NCBI GenBank assembly: GCA_964030475.1
Contig: CAXIPT010000002.1
Coordinates: 10,885,475-10,949,474 of the forward strand
Length of the DNA: 64,000 nt
Direction of reading: 5' to 3'
Source of the DNA: Tethya wilhelma
Lineage: Eukaryota; Porifera; Demospongiae; Tethyida; Tethyidae
How positions within the stretch are numbered: position 1 is the first letter of the stretch; each line of letters starts with the position of its first letter. A model generated the notes under the pieces. That model made no database searches and was not told the DNA's origin. It saw nothing but the letters and a program-made list of their open reading frames with translations. Positions 47,396-61,205 of this stretch are shown piece after piece. The position numbers were made by a program, and so were the translations under genes.

Positions 47396-48753
47396 GAAAG
47401 GGTGAATGGGTAGTACCACTGCTGTTCACCGTCGGCTACACTTTTGTCTCGACAGTCACACAGATTCCTTTGGGGTATTACATGTTACTTATGTATAGTT
47501 TAACAACCACACACAAAACAGTTTGTGTCCAAATAAAACTGTAGGAATTACTGGGCGTTCTGTACAGGGTATAGAATAAAGCAATACTTCAGAAAATCTT
47601 CACTCTTTAGCTGGGGCAAATAATCATCAGTATACCTGCATACAAAGAAACAAACAATATTACACATTACTTCTTAATTTAAAAATGTGTCAAGGCTTGT
47701 ACACTGGTCAGCTACTGATACTAAATTCAAGATGGATATTTCAGCTTTCTACAAAAATACAGCAATGACAAGTTACATTCTAGTTATAGTGACTGTATTT
47801 TTCATAATATTATAAACTTTATAACAGATGGATAACTTAAACTGGACTGCTGGTCAAAAGTTGGGTATAAAATGACCTTTGAACTCTACTTACAAAGATG
47901 GCTGCATTGAAGTACATGAATTTATACGCTAAGTTTCACAGTTTTTATTTAAGCCTATTTTATGATAAAAATGAGTATCAAGGGATGTAGTACCTATGAA
48001 AAGAAGTTACTTTGTGTTGTCAAAGTTGTCTCAACACATTCTAGTTCTCTAGAAATGCTTTTCAAGTAAGTCAGTTAGGAAGGAAGTGCGTAAGAACAAA
48101 AATGGCACTATTGTGGATTCTCAGTAGTGCTATCTACGGGTGCCGAACAAAGTTTCTGTGAGTTTTAGGCCTTGCATACAATTGGTAATCTGTCAGCGAA
48201 AGCCTTTGAGCAAGTTTGAAGACTCTACTTTGTTTTGCTGGATTTTTATGATCATAATAATGATGATTTTCATGATTTTTAGCCTGTCCATAATATAGGT
48301 GGTTTACATAGTATACAGTGTTACTTACCACAGAACATTACTTACATACTAATAAAGCAAAAAAAAAAAAAAAGTATACATAGTAAAAACCAATTTAATA
48401 TTAAAGCGTCAATATTATAATCTACAGTGCTGTTTACCAGAATACTTGAATGATTGCTCAACTAATTCAAAGCTGACAGCCATCATGATGGGGACCGATG
48501 TCAATGGGCTGCCAGCAGGATCAACTCCTTCAATACCTTGACTCCTGTTTCACTGGAGCTTCCGGGAATCACTATAGCTAGTTTATGAGCAATTCAAGTG
48601 TATGTGTTTGAAACCAATAGGGATGCTATTGATATCAATAGCAAACCTTTCGTCCCTCATTTTTAAAGCGGTGGGACTCATCAGTTGGCTCCGCTGATAT
48701 AGGGAGGGTGTCACTGCTTAGCTGAATGTAAGCATTGACTAGTTAAGTTGACA
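47396..48753. repeat. Segmental duplication unit, copy 2 (partner 6457-7822)
   Basis: Starts one base after the N at 47395. See the partner entry. Confidence 0.85.
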
Positions 48754-49550
48754 TTTTGGGAGAAGACAAAAAGGAAGAAGAGGGAAGAAGGGGAGAAGAA
48801 CCGGCCAAAATCAATTTTTGCGTGCACGTCACGAATTATACTAAAACCGCTGATTATGGGAATAGATTGGGACCAGTCAAACCGATTGGCTGAATGAGGA
48901 TAATGAGAATGCAGCAGCACTGATCCAGCCAGCACAGCATCTTCATGTAGTGAGCATTACTGAATTCAAGATAACGCACACTAGATCAATAGGCGTGGTC
49001 TCGAAGCTAAGCGCTCAAAGAAGGACAAAAGCTTCAAATCTCAGCAACTATAGTATTTTCGACAACAAAAAATGTAATTTTACAAGATTATTCAGTTTTA
49101 TGAACGTTTTTCGCTAGAGCAGTCTTTCTTGAGATTTCGATGGGACAGACAGACAGACAGACGGACAAAACGACTACCGTAATCCTCTGCACATGCTACG
49201 CACGTGCCGAGGCTTAATTAATTCAAAAGTCAATCATTGCTAATGTAGTAATCTAGCTTAAAAAGTCAATTACAGAAATATGACAGTATAGTTTGTCTCC
49301 ACTAAACTGAGAGTTGAGCCAAAATTCAGACAAGATAACTATGACTGAAGTATTGAAACTCATGGTGTGGTAAATTTTATTATCCAGCCTCCTAAGTTGC
49401 TTCACATACTGATAGCATAGATTACCATATCCTATGTTGATAGTATCCATCCCAGTGGGAATAAGGCTGTATACTGGCGACAGTCCCAAGACAGAGGGAC
49501 ACCATAACGAAAGAATACAAGGTAGCTATATATTAGGAGATGGCCAATTA
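48754..49550. other. Insertion-like block, no gene
   Basis: 48755-49215 replaces the sequence that follows the partner at 7823 and ends with CAGACAGACAGACAGACGG; it looks like a repeat insertion. 49240-49545 is matched by 60560-60890. Confidence 0.5.
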
Positions 49551-49551
49551 N

Positions 49552-51133
49552 ATTGGGAACTGTGTCCCGTTGATGTTGCAATTGCACCATCCACAGTAGG
49601 GGCCAGACGCCTGGGTGGCATATGATAACTGGTGTTTGTGAAATGTTGCTCAAAAGATAAACGCGGCACAGTCATTTTATAATTTCAACTGGATTAACAT
49701 TTATTAATAGTTAGTGTGTTATAATAATAAAGTGTGAAAGTGGCAAAAGTTTACTATTCAAGCAAATTGGCTAGCTACATTCACCTGGGATGCCTCCTAG
49801 CAAACTCGTCAATCACTTCATGGAGATTAATGTCTATATCCCTGTGAATATGAAGTAGCGTAAGAGCTGTGAGCCGTTCATTACTCATGGTGGATCTCAG
49901 AGACGTCCTTATATGTTTGAGAGCACTGAAGGACCACTCAGATGAACAAGATGTTACTTGCAAAGTGCAGAGTAAGCGCAGAAGAATGGAGCTGGCAGCT
50001 TCTTGAAGAATTTGTGCAGTGACATGTAAGGTGATCGAGGGAAGCGGTTTTCATATAACCCACCCCACTACACTACACGTGGTCTATGCAGCGCCGGCAG
50101 CCTCACCTATATAATTATATGTTTTGGAGCATGCGCTTAGCGCTATAGCTGCCCTTCCCACCCTGTATATAGCTTAAACTATGACCTCATGAGGTCAATG
50201 GCGAACTGCTAGCACAATCGGAAAGTTTAAGTTCTCAAGACCATAAAGTAGACTATTAGTGAGGTAAAACGCCTGTGTATAATAGTTTGTTATTTTAATT
50301 CTTCAGTTTGATATACAAATTGGTCATTCCGCAAAATCAGTATTTACAGTACTCAAGTATAAATTAATTAGTGTATTGTTTTAACGGAGAAAAAAGGGGG
50401 TGCTCTAAAATCGGTTAGCATAATCAGTTTGAACCTTCAGGTCCACCGTAGATTTTCATCCTAGTCTAGTAACTTCTTACAACTGCTTCTAGGTTTGGAT
50501 ACAATGGTCCAGATATCTTCACTGAGTTTATGAGATATGGGTTTCATGGCGGTGTTCTTTCTTCCAACCAATGGAAGACCAGTATAGTCGGGCACTATAC
50601 AAGAGACTTGTCCTGTGCTTCTTGAAGTTCAGAGGCGGAGAGGTGTGTAAGACTTTGTCATTCTTTGGAAGGTCTGGGTTGACATGGCGGCTAAACAGAG
50701 AGTCCATGTTTTCAATGGGCGAGGAAGCCCACCTTCTGTAGAGAAGAGGGGTAAGTTGTATGAGAAAAGTAGGAGTAAAAGGGCCGGAGCACATACGAAC
50801 AGTACGAGCGTGGGAGAATCTCTCAAGAGAAGCACAAAATTTAATAATGTTGCACATGCGTAGAATCATGTTACACGTAGAACGCGGGCGCATACATAGT
50901 TTAAATTAAATTCCTTTTCCAGTATAAGTAGCTATCCAGCTTCAGAAGTGGCTATCCAGGACTGAGGTTACACAATGTCGGATAGTGTCTTGGTAAGTAT
51001 TAGTCTTTGTATAATTATACCAATTGCTTGTATGACTACACTAATATCTGTTTTAAAGTGCAAACAACTACCATGCCATGCTAATGGCAATTGCAAAGTA
51101 GTTATTGTGTATAACACACAGCTCATCTTAGCA
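49552..51133. repeat. 1,582-bp block identical to 33152-34733
   Basis: Contains the same hAT relic (49781-50040, minus) and VVPDY-module relic. Continues without break into unique sequence at 51134, whereas the first copy ends at an N. Confidence 0.95.
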
Positions 51134-51265
51134 GCAGGAGGTTGCCAGCTCTACAAATTGGCGGGAGGGGAAGGGGGGAGGGAGTTTGAGTAATTCAAGT
51201 TTGGGTTTTATTTGTTGTTTGTTTGTTTTTTGCATTCTTTTTTTTATTATTGTAGATTATTGCAG

Positions 51266-51318
51266 AATTTCTGTTGAGTGTAGTAATCCCAATACTGGAG
51301 AGCACTCCGAGGGAAGAT
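51266..51318 (+). CDS. Hydrophobic exon FLLSVVIPILESTPRED
   Basis: TTGCAG acceptor, frame FLLSVVIPILESTPRED, GTAAGC donor. Related to 13423 (FLLGVVLPILESIPRQD) and 11680 (FLLVVLPLLKNLPIHD). A possible upstream start is MSDSVL at 50975 with a GTAAGT donor. Confidence 0.4.
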
Positions 51319-51419
51319 GTAAGCAATATAAACAGTACAAGGGAAGGGGGAGGGACAAGTTCTTGTACGTGGCCCTGTACACCCAGGGTCTGAAAGATCT
51401 CCCCAGAGGTTTGATGGTG

Positions 51420-51590
51420 GTGCCCTTTCTTCCAACCAATGGAAAACCAATATAGTCGGGCACTACAAGAGATTTGTAGTCACTCTCACATCTCAAGCTC
51501 ACTGGCACCTCCACATGTACAACCACCTCCGGTACATATCTCGGGATCTTCCCTGCCCCGGTGGGTTTGTTGTAACTATGCTGCACCATG
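51420..51590 (-). CDS. Exon-like module YKSLVVPDYIGFPLVGRK
   Basis: Minus strand open for PEVVVHVEVPVSLRCESDYK, SLVVPDYIGFPLVGRKGTTI and KPLGRSFRPWVY. Counterpart of 9640-9775; unknown function. Confidence 0.4.
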
Positions 51591-51889
51591 GAATATATTA
51601 TACCACTGCTAGTTTATGACTGTGTAAATTACATTATAGTGCAAGTCTTTAGTCTCCCCTAATTTATGTGCCCATAGCTAACAATCTTTGACTTCCATCA
51701 GCAGCCAGAGATCTACAAAGCTACTGCTCAGCTTGTGGCTTGTGCAATATGCATGGCAAAATTTGCTATGCCAAAAATTTTGCTAAATGCTAATAATTAC
51801 TATCATAAGATCTAGATGCAAATCAGAGCCACCTGTCAGCTATAATCATTAATTTCCTTCTCTCTCTCTTACTAATGATCATCTTCACA

Positions 51890-52876
51890 CATGCACTATT
51901 GGATTGATGTAAACAGCAGTACCACTTCACAACGCACTCCATTTGGAGGGCCTGGACCCTCTTTGGGCCCCTCTTGGTGCGTTGTCATACACTACAGTCA
52001 TAATTTTTTTTGTTTTGTTCTCTTATTAATGCTCATTTTCACATATGCATACCATTGGATGAAAACAGGAACACCATATCCTTCTCCTCATCCACCCTTA
52101 TCTGCAGTCGGACCCCTGCAACAGAAACCACTCTCCTGTAAGTTACACATTACATCATCACATAATTCTCTCCCCTTGTACTATGTACTTCATGAAACAA
52201 ATTTAAGTTAGTGGAAGGACAGCTGGTAGTAAATTCTCTTATTTGTGACCATCTTCACCCATGCACACAACAGCAGCACTCCAAAGGACCAGATCTCCCC
52301 ATCACCTCCCTCCATTGGGCCCCCCAAGAGTCCTTTACTAGCAAGGTAAATTAATTCACACACTAGTTCAACACTACTTATAATATTTATCAGGTCCATC
52401 TGCAGGTACATGTGAGCTTATGCATTAATACACTCAAAATTTACAAGTTATGTGTTATAATATCAATACACACACACACTATTCATTGAATAACTACAGC
52501 TCAACACCTGCATGTGGCCACATGCACATCGTCCAGACCCTCTGATATCTGTCACCTCAAAATTTAACAACAAATTGTAACAATAAAACGATAATAGCTT
52601 CCCTATCTCTTATCTCATCTTCACCCATGCACACACCATTGGACAATGGCGGCACTCCTAAGGATGCCAATCCACCCTGCCCCTCTCCAAGGACTGGCCC
52701 AGAAGAGCTATTGATGGAAAAGTAAATTCACACACCACTGAAATATTTCAGGTCGATCTGCAGTAATGAACTTATATAAATCATCCATGAAGTGATGCAT
52801 TCAAAATTATTCAGAATACATTTGATGTTATACGTGTTATATTATGATATCAATATTTTCGATTTGTGCATGTGTG

Positions 52877-52913
<37 letters not shown>

Positions 52914-53580
52914 TGAAAACTTCAATGGTGGAAAGACAAGTGCCTCCTGTTGCAGAATGAAAATGAGGTACTCCTTGCTCACAATGTAAGCATAAAAATT
53001 TTATCTTCCTGCATTCTATATCGTAGCTTCTATATATGCAATGTCATGTATGTCTGTCACACACACACACATTGATGATGATCGCCAACCAAATGGTCAA
53101 GTTGTGGCTTAGCAATATTTGCAAAGACCAGAATACAAACTGGAAGCAGAGACCTGACTGGTGGCCTCAGCTAGGAGGCTGTCTTTACAAGTCAAAAGGG
53201 CTGGACATGCCGTAGCTGTTCAGTTCAGGATTTATAATAATTATTATGCAGGTACTGTTGATTGAAGACCCTCCAAGAGCTCAGGCCTGTAAGTATTGCG
53301 AGCATGTGACCTGCACGATGGTTTGTGTGGCTACAGCGTTTAAATCAACTTAAGAGAGGATCAGAGCCAATACATGATGATCGAAGACTTTATTTTTTAT
53401 TGTAAAATGTGGAAAAGAAGATGCTGGAAAAATAGAAGTAAGTCTGTGACAAGCTTGGAAGCTTCACAACCAAGGTAGTGACCTATTTTAGTTTGATGTA
53501 ATCATGTATTCGATCCACTCTGCAAAAGAATTGAAGGAGCAACGTGCGCTACATTACTACTACGTCTGCTATATGTGCGC
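51890..53580. repeat. Duplicated blocks (partners 7826-8240 and 9850-10860)
   Basis: 51890-52230 and 52700-53580 match two blocks of the 8-11 kb region in the same order but with different spacers; a CA run lies at 52880-52910. Confidence 0.8.
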
Positions 53581-53966
53581 ACGCAATTGCTTCAAGTGGA
53601 AACAACATTGCCATAAAAGATATATGATTTGGTGAGAGTGATGAAGCCACCAAGAAACTTGAAGAAAGAAGAGACGTTTTAAAACGCTGAATGATCAAGA
53701 GTTGGAGGCTTTGTTTAAACCATTTGTGCCAAAAAACATAATAATTATGAACTATTCATTTTTAGCCTCTTGTGCAATCATGCCTGAAGCAATTGTGGTT
53801 AGTGCAATATGGAAAATAATTTACTTAGTAACAACATAGAAAAGGATGCAAGTAACATAATCAATTAATCATTAATTGATATTACAACTCAGATTTTTTC
53901 AGATCTTATTGAGAATTAATGTGTTTGTGTTTGTTTTTTTTTCCCCTTATGCAAACACACAAACAG

Positions 53967-54232
53967 TTGTCAAAGGTTGAGGAGCTGATCTCTGTAAGCT
54001 CTAGCTATACTCTAGTTGTTAGTTCTGTTGTGATTGCCACTTGTGTTCATTTCTGTGGCTGCAGCTCTTCACTAGTGACAGAGGTATAGTCCCTGAAGAT
54101 AGCTAGTAGCTAATTCCACCCCTCCATGGACTGAACACCCTCATGCAGAAGATGAGCAAGTTGACAAGGAGAGAGGAGAGCAGGAGATGGAGGGAGATGA
54201 GAAAGAGAAAGATGAAGAGGAGGAGGAGGAAG
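53967..54232 (+). CDS. Acidic-set exons, copy 5
   Basis: 53967-53993 (LSKVEELIS), LFTSDR near 54065-54083, acidic 54149-54232 (EDEQVDKERGEQEMEGDEK, KEKDEEEEEE) with GTATGT donor. The terminal KAIIG exon is damaged here (frame lost after about 54350). Confidence 0.45.
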
Positions 54233-54479
54233 GTATGTGATTTGATTAGCTACAATCATGCATGCATGGTTCCCACCATCAGTTCCTCACATATGATCGT
54301 AATCATAATCTGGACATCAGATTATACTAATAATAATTTAGCTATGGTTTCAGTGGGCGTGCATGTGGAAAGCAATAAAATGTGTAGGTGTGAGTGTGGT
54401 ACCAATGTATAGGAATCCCATAACAGTACGTAATGAAGAGCAGGCTTGGTGCCATGTTCACTAGTAACACAATCATGAC

Positions 54480-55215
54480 TGGATGCTCATACGTGACACT
54501 GGACTACTATGTCTAGGTAAGTACCTTTCAAAAGTGCATGAGATTCCTTCAGACATTCAGACCAGAGGTCCCGACAGTGAATTTGTTGAGGTATGATGAG
54601 GACTACAGTATGACAAAACGTTTCAATGCCATTTGATCAACCTCCCACCAACATTCATCAAACTCAATACAAAAAAATCCATCTGTTCACAAAATGAAAC
54701 AGAAGTAGTGAAGCAAAGCTCCACAGCAACTTATTTAATCAGCAAAAAATGACATCAGATGAGGCGAAGTTGATTGTAAATGATAGTATTTTTTTGCTAA
54801 TTTTCTTCACTTTTTATGTCTAGGTATGTACCTTTATGACTACCAAACTATCGTCAAGAAGGAAGAGGTAAAATATGTTAACGACATTCTTCCTATCAAA
54901 CTCTAAATAATTTTATGAGTTGATAAGAAGACAGGCATTAAACTATTGTACATCCATCTAGGTGAGAGCCACATCAGGGGTGAAAAATTAGAAAGAAAAA
55001 CAACAACTCCTTAACAATGATGTACTGTACCCGTGGTTGAAAGACCGAATAGAGTAGAAAAAATTGCTAATAATGTAATGGAGACACAGAATTAACTATT
55101 GCATGTATTATGATGCCAGCAAACACTAAGTTAGTAACTAAGCGCCATGATACACAGGGAATATCAGAGGAAACTACAAGATTTGATGGATGAATAGGGG
55201 ACTGATCTTTCTGTT
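54480..55215. other. Unassigned stretch
   Basis: Contains a repeated phrase TCTAGGTA(A/T)GTACCTTT (54512 and 54821); otherwise nothing recognised. Confidence 0.3.
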
Positions 55216-55219
55216 TGAT

Positions 55220-55542
55220 ATATCAATACACCAGTCGCAAAATTTCACAAAATAAAAATTCAATCATGGAAACCGAGTAAGGTTTATTGTGTGCACATGT
55301 CATGATACACTCATGAGATATGATGGTCTGTTATATACAGAGCTGCAATTCATAGAGATTATCAAAAGAAATTACAAAATTTAATGGACGATTATAAGAA
55401 GGTAAGGATTCATACTTACACTACACTGATTTAGTGGAAGGACACACACAATTCATTTTCAATCAACAAACAGGCAGAGGTACCCATGGCGATAGACACC
55501 ATCATCGTTCGACTCAATCTCTCCAAATTTTCCTGATGAAAG
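55220..55542 (+). CDS. Tail-set modules C and D plus basic exon
   Basis: Module C about 55233-55277 (PVAKFHKIKIQSWK; one base short against other copies, ATGGAAACCGA), module D 55341-55401 (AAIHRDYQKKLQNLMDDYKK), then 55474-55542 (RGTHGDRHHHRSTQSLQIFL) with GTAGGC donor. No module E follows. Confidence 0.4.
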
Positions 55543-56653
55543 GTAGGCTAACTCTTTCTTACAACTGTCTGTAAATAGACAGATCTTTTCAATAGTTGGA
55601 TATAATGACTTAATTGTTACCACTGAAAACCACTACATGCATGGTGGTAAGAGTAAGCAGGCAAGATCCAAGTTAACAGCACTTGAAAGTTTTTACTTCA
55701 AAAACTAGATAACAGGTCTACTGGAAAAAGAGGTCAGGTTCACTTCGATCAGTGGCAAGTGAAGGAGAGCCACAATCAATACAGGGAAGTACATTGCTGT
55801 AGAGTCCAGGGATTGATGAAGGAGAGGACATCCTGATCCAATTACACTTCTAAAATGGAATATCCTAAACCTCATTTCTCTCAGTGCAACTGGAACTAGT
55901 CAAGACGTTTTGTGCAAGAGGTACAGGTTATGTTGTAATAAACCTCCAAATGGTCGAAAACAGGCTTGGGCTCATCAGCAGTGATGTCAAAAAGGCATTT
56001 CAACAAGAGGGGTGGTGGGAGTCACCCTCAAAAGTGTCCTGGCCCATTTAGATGGGTGCATGTAAGTTGGTATAAGTTAGTGGTTTAGTATACAATGTTC
56101 ACCATCCCACTGCTAATAATTCAAAGGTGAAAAATTAGAAACAGAAACAACAACTCCTTAACAGTGATGTACTGAACCCCTGGTTGAAACAGGATTATAT
56201 CAAGGTAAGACCGAATAGAGTAGAAAAAAATTGCTAATAATGTAACGGAGCAACAGAATTAACTATTGCATGTATTACCATGCCAGCAAACACAAAATTA
56301 GTAGCTACCTCACGGTGCAAGGAATGGCAAAGCAAGTAAGTTAACCTACAGTTTGTATCAGGCTCTCTTTAGATATTACTTCTAATTCGTATAATGCCAC
56401 TCATCACCTGCAGAAGACTTCAGGCGCTGGCCAAGCCATAGAAAACATTGATGACACCAAAAACAACTTAAAATCGAATGCACGATAATAAGAAGGTAAG
56501 GATTAAGTCAGTTAGTGACATCAGGAAGAGAGGGATAATCTTCATGGTGACTCTGGGACGGTTTCCATTGCACTCTGGAATGTTGAGGCATGTGTTATTG
56601 ATGTTAAATAATGTAACTAGGCAGATGCAAAGAGCATACAGCATTGATGGGGT

Positions 56654-56706
56654 TAGCCTCGTCCCCAGGCCCAAAAGAGGCCTTTGCGGGCCTGGGAACG
56701 AGGCTA
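56654..56706. mobile_element. 53-bp hairpin element, copy 2
   Basis: Same element as 41079-41131, inverse orientation, flanked by ATGGGGT on both sides. Confidence 0.85.
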
Positions 56707-56789
56707 CCATGGGGTAAGCCTGAGCGAGGTTTAGTAATCGGAAGCGTAACGGATCCAGGACACTCATGAGATATGATGGTCTGTTACAG

Positions 56790-56993
56790 CACCATGATTC
56801 ACAAAGAATTTAATGCAAAATTACAAACTTTAATGCAAAATTATAGAAAGGTAAGGATTAAGTCAGTTAGTGACTTAGTGCAATAATTTCAGGAATTAAT
56901 TAGTAAACATGCGAATGTATATCTTTACAGGCACTGTATGAAAACAAAACATTGACAGACAGAGAAAATTTTGGTGTGATTAAGAAAATATAA
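56790..56993 (+). CDS. Tail-set modules D and E
   Basis: D 56790-56850 (TMIHKEFNAKLQTLMQNYRK), E 56931-56993 (ALYENKTLTDRENFGVIKKI, stop). Module C is missing; a promoter-like/hairpin segment sits directly upstream. Confidence 0.45.
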
Positions 56994-57504
56994 AGATGAT
57001 TAATATTGTCATTATCAATACAAGAACGATTAAATGCTGCAAAAAGCAAGGCAAGCCTCAATATTTTTACGGCACATAGTAATAGGTATAAACAAATAAT
57101 AGATGGTCTGCATGTGTACATAGTTGAGCTAAATAATACATTCTACACATACAAAGTGGTAAAAGAATGGCAATAGAAAAACTTAGAAAAGGAAGGATGC
57201 CTGCTACCTAATGTATATGTTGAGGAACTGAATAACTATTCATTTGCATGTGGGTTACTAGTGACAATTTTATCACACACATGCACGCAGTAGTTAACTT
57301 TGTCTATTGAAAATTAAAGTGATATTCTTACAAGGAGCCAGCCATTCCACCAGGAAGAGTCTGCTTGGGGACTCTGGAATGTTGAGTCATGTGTTATTGA
57401 TGTTAATAATGTAACTAGGCAGATTCAAAGCGCATACAGCATCCATATGGGGTAAGCTTGAGCAAGGTTTAGTAATCGGAAGCATAGCATGCGTAAACTG
57501 AGCA

Positions 57505-57811
57505 GTCAAAATTTCACAAAATAAAAATTAAGTCTTGGAAAACAGAGTAAGGTTTATTGTGTGCACATGTCATGATACACTCTTGAGATATGATGGTCTG
57601 TTACAGCGCACAGAAACATAGAGAATACCAAAAAAAAATTGAAAAATTTAATGAACGATTACAAAAAGGTAAGGATTAAGTTAGTTAGTGACTGAGTGCA
57701 ATAATTTCAGGAATTAATTAGTAAACATGCGAATGTATATCTTTACAGGCATTGTATGAAAACAAAACATTGACAGACAGAGAAAATTTTGGTGTGATTA
57801 AGAAAATATAA
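57505..57811 (+). CDS. Tail-set modules C, D and E, one-base indel in D
   Basis: C ends KFHKIKIKSWKT, D 57607-57668 (62 nt instead of 61 because of an extra A in an A9 run), E 57749-57811 identical in protein to the copy at 56931. Without the extra A, D would read AQKHREYQKKLKNLMNDYKK. Confidence 0.4.
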
Positions 57812-58039
57812 AGATGATTAATATTGTCATTATCATTAAATACAACAACGATTAAATGCTGCAAAAAGCAAAGCAAGCCTCAATATTTTTTACGGCACAT
57901 AGTAAAAACAAACAATAGATGGTCTGTAGGCTGTAGATGGCTGAGCTAAATAATGCATTCTAAATTCAACACTACTACAAGGATTCTTGCGGGCCAGCCA
58001 CTCCCTCACCAGGAAGAGCCTGAGGGAGAGTCTAGTGAC

Positions 58040-58380
58040 TCTGGCACGGTTTCCATTGCACTCTGGAATGTTGAGTCATGTGTTATTGATGTTAAATAAT
58101 GTAACTAGGCAGATGCAAAGCGCATACAGCATCCATGGGGTAAGCCTAAGCGAGGTTTAGTAATCGGAAGCGTAACGGATCCAGGATTTTGGAATGAGAC
58201 TGTAGAACGCGCATGCGTAAACTGAGCATTCAAAATTTCACAAGCAAGAAGAAAGTGATCAGCTGATTTCGAGCATCTCCCCAAACCGTTAGCCCATCCA
58301 GTGTGACTCTGTCGTCAGTGACACACCCCTACTTCTTCTTTCTCTTGCTTCTTTCGTTGGAAGTGTTAGAGTGTAGAATT
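58040..58380. repeat. Promoter-like segment, second copy
   Basis: Inverse of 40860-41230 without the hairpin element. Keeps ACGCGCATGCGT at 58207-58218 and the boundary GTCGTCAGTGACACA. Confidence 0.7.
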
Positions 58381-58538
58381 GGTCCATTAGTGCAATACAA
58401 ATGATTACAAGTAAGGGGACCTATCTTGGTCTGAATTAATTTCACATTTTCCACCTAACCTACATATAGTTATCTTCATACTTACACTACAAAAATTTAG
58501 TGAAAGGACACACACGGTTTATTTTCAATCAACAACAG

Positions 58539-58978
58539 GCAGAGGTACCCATGACGACAGACACCATCATCATTTGACTCAATCCCTCCAAATTTTCCTG
58601 ATGAGAGGTAGGCTAACTCTAACTCTTTTTTACAACTGCTAGTAAATTGTGATTATACATCCATTTTTTATACTGTAGACATGGAAATGCATTTAATTTA
58701 GTTATTCATTGCCCACAACAACATTGGTAGTTTCAAATTTGGTGATTTTTTCCAACACACAAGGTAATGGTGGTTTTAAAATTAGTGATTTATGGGCCGA
58801 TCACCAAATTGCCAATTTTAACTTATATTCTGACAACAATTGCACCACATCATCTCCTCTCTCCCCACCCCCTGCAGTCGGCTACTTTTCAGAGGCCATG
58901 AAATCCCGCTGCCTCCTCCCACCACCCCTCACCTCACCACCTCTCACTTCACCACCAACTTCACCACCAAGGTCAGTT
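58539..58978 (+). CDS. Basic exon and Pro-rich exon candidates
   Basis: 58539-58617 (RGTHDDRHHHHLTQSLQIFL) with GTAGGC donor; 58877-58976 after CTGCAG reads GYFSEAMKSRCLLPPPLTSP with Pro-rich end and GTCAGT donor. Related to 55474 and 29200. Confidence 0.35.
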
Positions 58979-59802
58979 AATACACACCTGACTATCGATA
59001 TTGTATGCTACATTCACCTTTAAGTTACACATCACTAGCCATAAGTACAGTAACATGTGACTCATGACCCCTGTAACTTCTTCACAAAACACACACAGAG
59101 ACTCTCCTCTCCCTCTCCACCTCCCTTACCGAGAGCACCTCGTAAAGAATGGTGAATTCACTACAATGCTCACATTAATTGTAATAAATCATCTTCCAAT
59201 CCTCTTCCTTTAGCCAGTTGAGGACACCTCGAGTGCTATATATGTGTTTGCACTCACTATATACTACAAGATCAGCTATATGTGACGTGTGTGACAGATC
59301 GATTTCAGATTCACCGGTACCAATTACAACTGTGATGGCAAACATCATGATTGTATGTTGTAGCAATGGACAATATTAATTTTGTACCCGTAAACTGTTT
59401 TCAGTCATTGGTCTCTTCTCGTTGCCAAGCATGTTGCTAGCCCTCTATGTGCAATGAATGGTAGTTCCAAGATTCTCCCCTTTTTTTTGCTTCTTATGTA
59501 ATAACTATCAAAGACCATTGAAGACTTGTTGTAAAATGCATAAAACAAGATGAGGGAAAGAAAGAAGTAAGAGTGTGTATTTGTACTATTACTTTGTACA
59601 GAAGGTTTTGACTAGTTCCAAAAGGTCTTGACTAGTTGCAGAAGAAGATGTGTTTTTACATAATTGCATACATACAAGGGTACTATATGAGTGACCTTGC
59701 TGATGCCCCACAGAAGGCGGCATTTGTAAGAGATTAGGAGATGGCCAATTAAGGTGACAAATTAAACAGGGTAACTATATTAACACTACACTTACTTCTC
59801 AG

Positions 59803-60026
59803 ATGTGAAGTACCAATTCTCACACAACAACCAAAGGGGACATGTAATGATAGAGGAGATCCTCTCCAACTAAGGCCTCACGACACTCAGCTTACTGGAT
59901 ATGATGGTGGATATTCTTACTTACCCAACCTAAACAACCTTGGCTACTTTTCAGCGACTCTGAGGGCCCGGTGCCTCTCCCACCACCCCTCACCACACCC
60001 ACCTCACCCACAAGGCCAGTTTAATG
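59803..60026 (+). pseudogene. Proline-rich terminal exon, frameshifted copy
   Basis: Aligns with 29074-29299; a net 4-base deletion near 59930 shifts the frame so the PPPLTTP end is lost. Confidence 0.5.
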
Positions 60027-60559
60027 TATACCTGACTCATTATTGTGTATTACATTCATCTATAAGTTACATGTTGATTACTTCACTAGCCATGTACAGT
60101 AGCAATGTAGCTCTTTCTCACATTATTATTATTAATTTTTCACCTCTTCACAACACACATGTACCCTCACCTACCACAGACACTCTCTCCTCCTCATCCT
60201 CCATAACTCGCCTTCTCATCTCTCACCCAGGCGTCTATTGACTTTACAGTATGTGTTTGCACTCACTATATCCCGAAGGAAGGTGAATTCACTATAATAG
60301 CTCACATCGTGATACAAATACTCCTAGTGTTTATCTGTTCACAACCGTAACAAGACACACCCACAAACACATACCATTCAGACGCAACGAGAGGTACCGA
60401 CAGGGAATTTATTAAGATATGACTATATGATTACAGTAATGATAAATGTTTCAATGCCATTCAATCAACCTCCAACCAGCATTCATCCAACTCAATACAA
60501 AAAACATCCATCTATTATCAAAATGAATCAGAGGTAGTGAAGCAGAGCACCACAACAAC

Positions 60560-60890
60560 TTACTATTAAAAATTAATTCAAAGTCAATCATTGCCAATGT
60601 AGTAAATTACAGAAATATGACAGTATAGTTGGTCTCCACTAAACTGAGAGTTGAGCCAAAATTCAGACGAGATAACTATGACTGAAGTATTGAAACTCAT
60701 TGTGTGGTAAAGTTCCAGCCTCCTAAATTGCTTCACATACTGATAGCATAGATTACCGTATCCTATGCTGATAGTATCCATCCCAGTGGGAATAAGGCTG
60801 CATACTGGTGACAGTCCCAAGACAGAGGGACACCATAACGAAAGAATACAAGGTACCTATATATTAGGAGATGGCCAATTAAAGTGACAA
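60560..60890. repeat. Duplicate of 49240-49545
   Basis: Same orientation, few differences; no gene recognised. Confidence 0.75.
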
Positions 60891-61205
60891 ATTGTGTACT
60901 TATCTAATAATGACTATTGTCTACTACGACAAAAATTGATGTTGCTGTACGTGCAGACATGTTATCCAGCACGCCTCACAATCATTCAATACGTTCACCG
61001 AACTTTATAATCTGAGACACATCAGTCTCACTCTCTACATGCTTGTCTGCTGTCTGTTGTTAATCTATTTTAATAACTATTAGGTCATAAATGACTTCAT
61101 TACAAAATGTACTCAAAAAGATCGAGGAAAGAAAGAAGTAAGAGTGTGTGTTTGTACTAATACTATTGTGTGCATGCAATTATGTATACACATCTTTTTC
61201 TGCAG

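Noticed and set aside
52208..52411. Kinase-like string IWSFGVLLLCAWVKMVTNK (also at 44465-44668)
   Set aside because: It resembles kinase subdomain IX only locally; no HRD, DFG or APE motif is nearby and the invariant Asp is absent.
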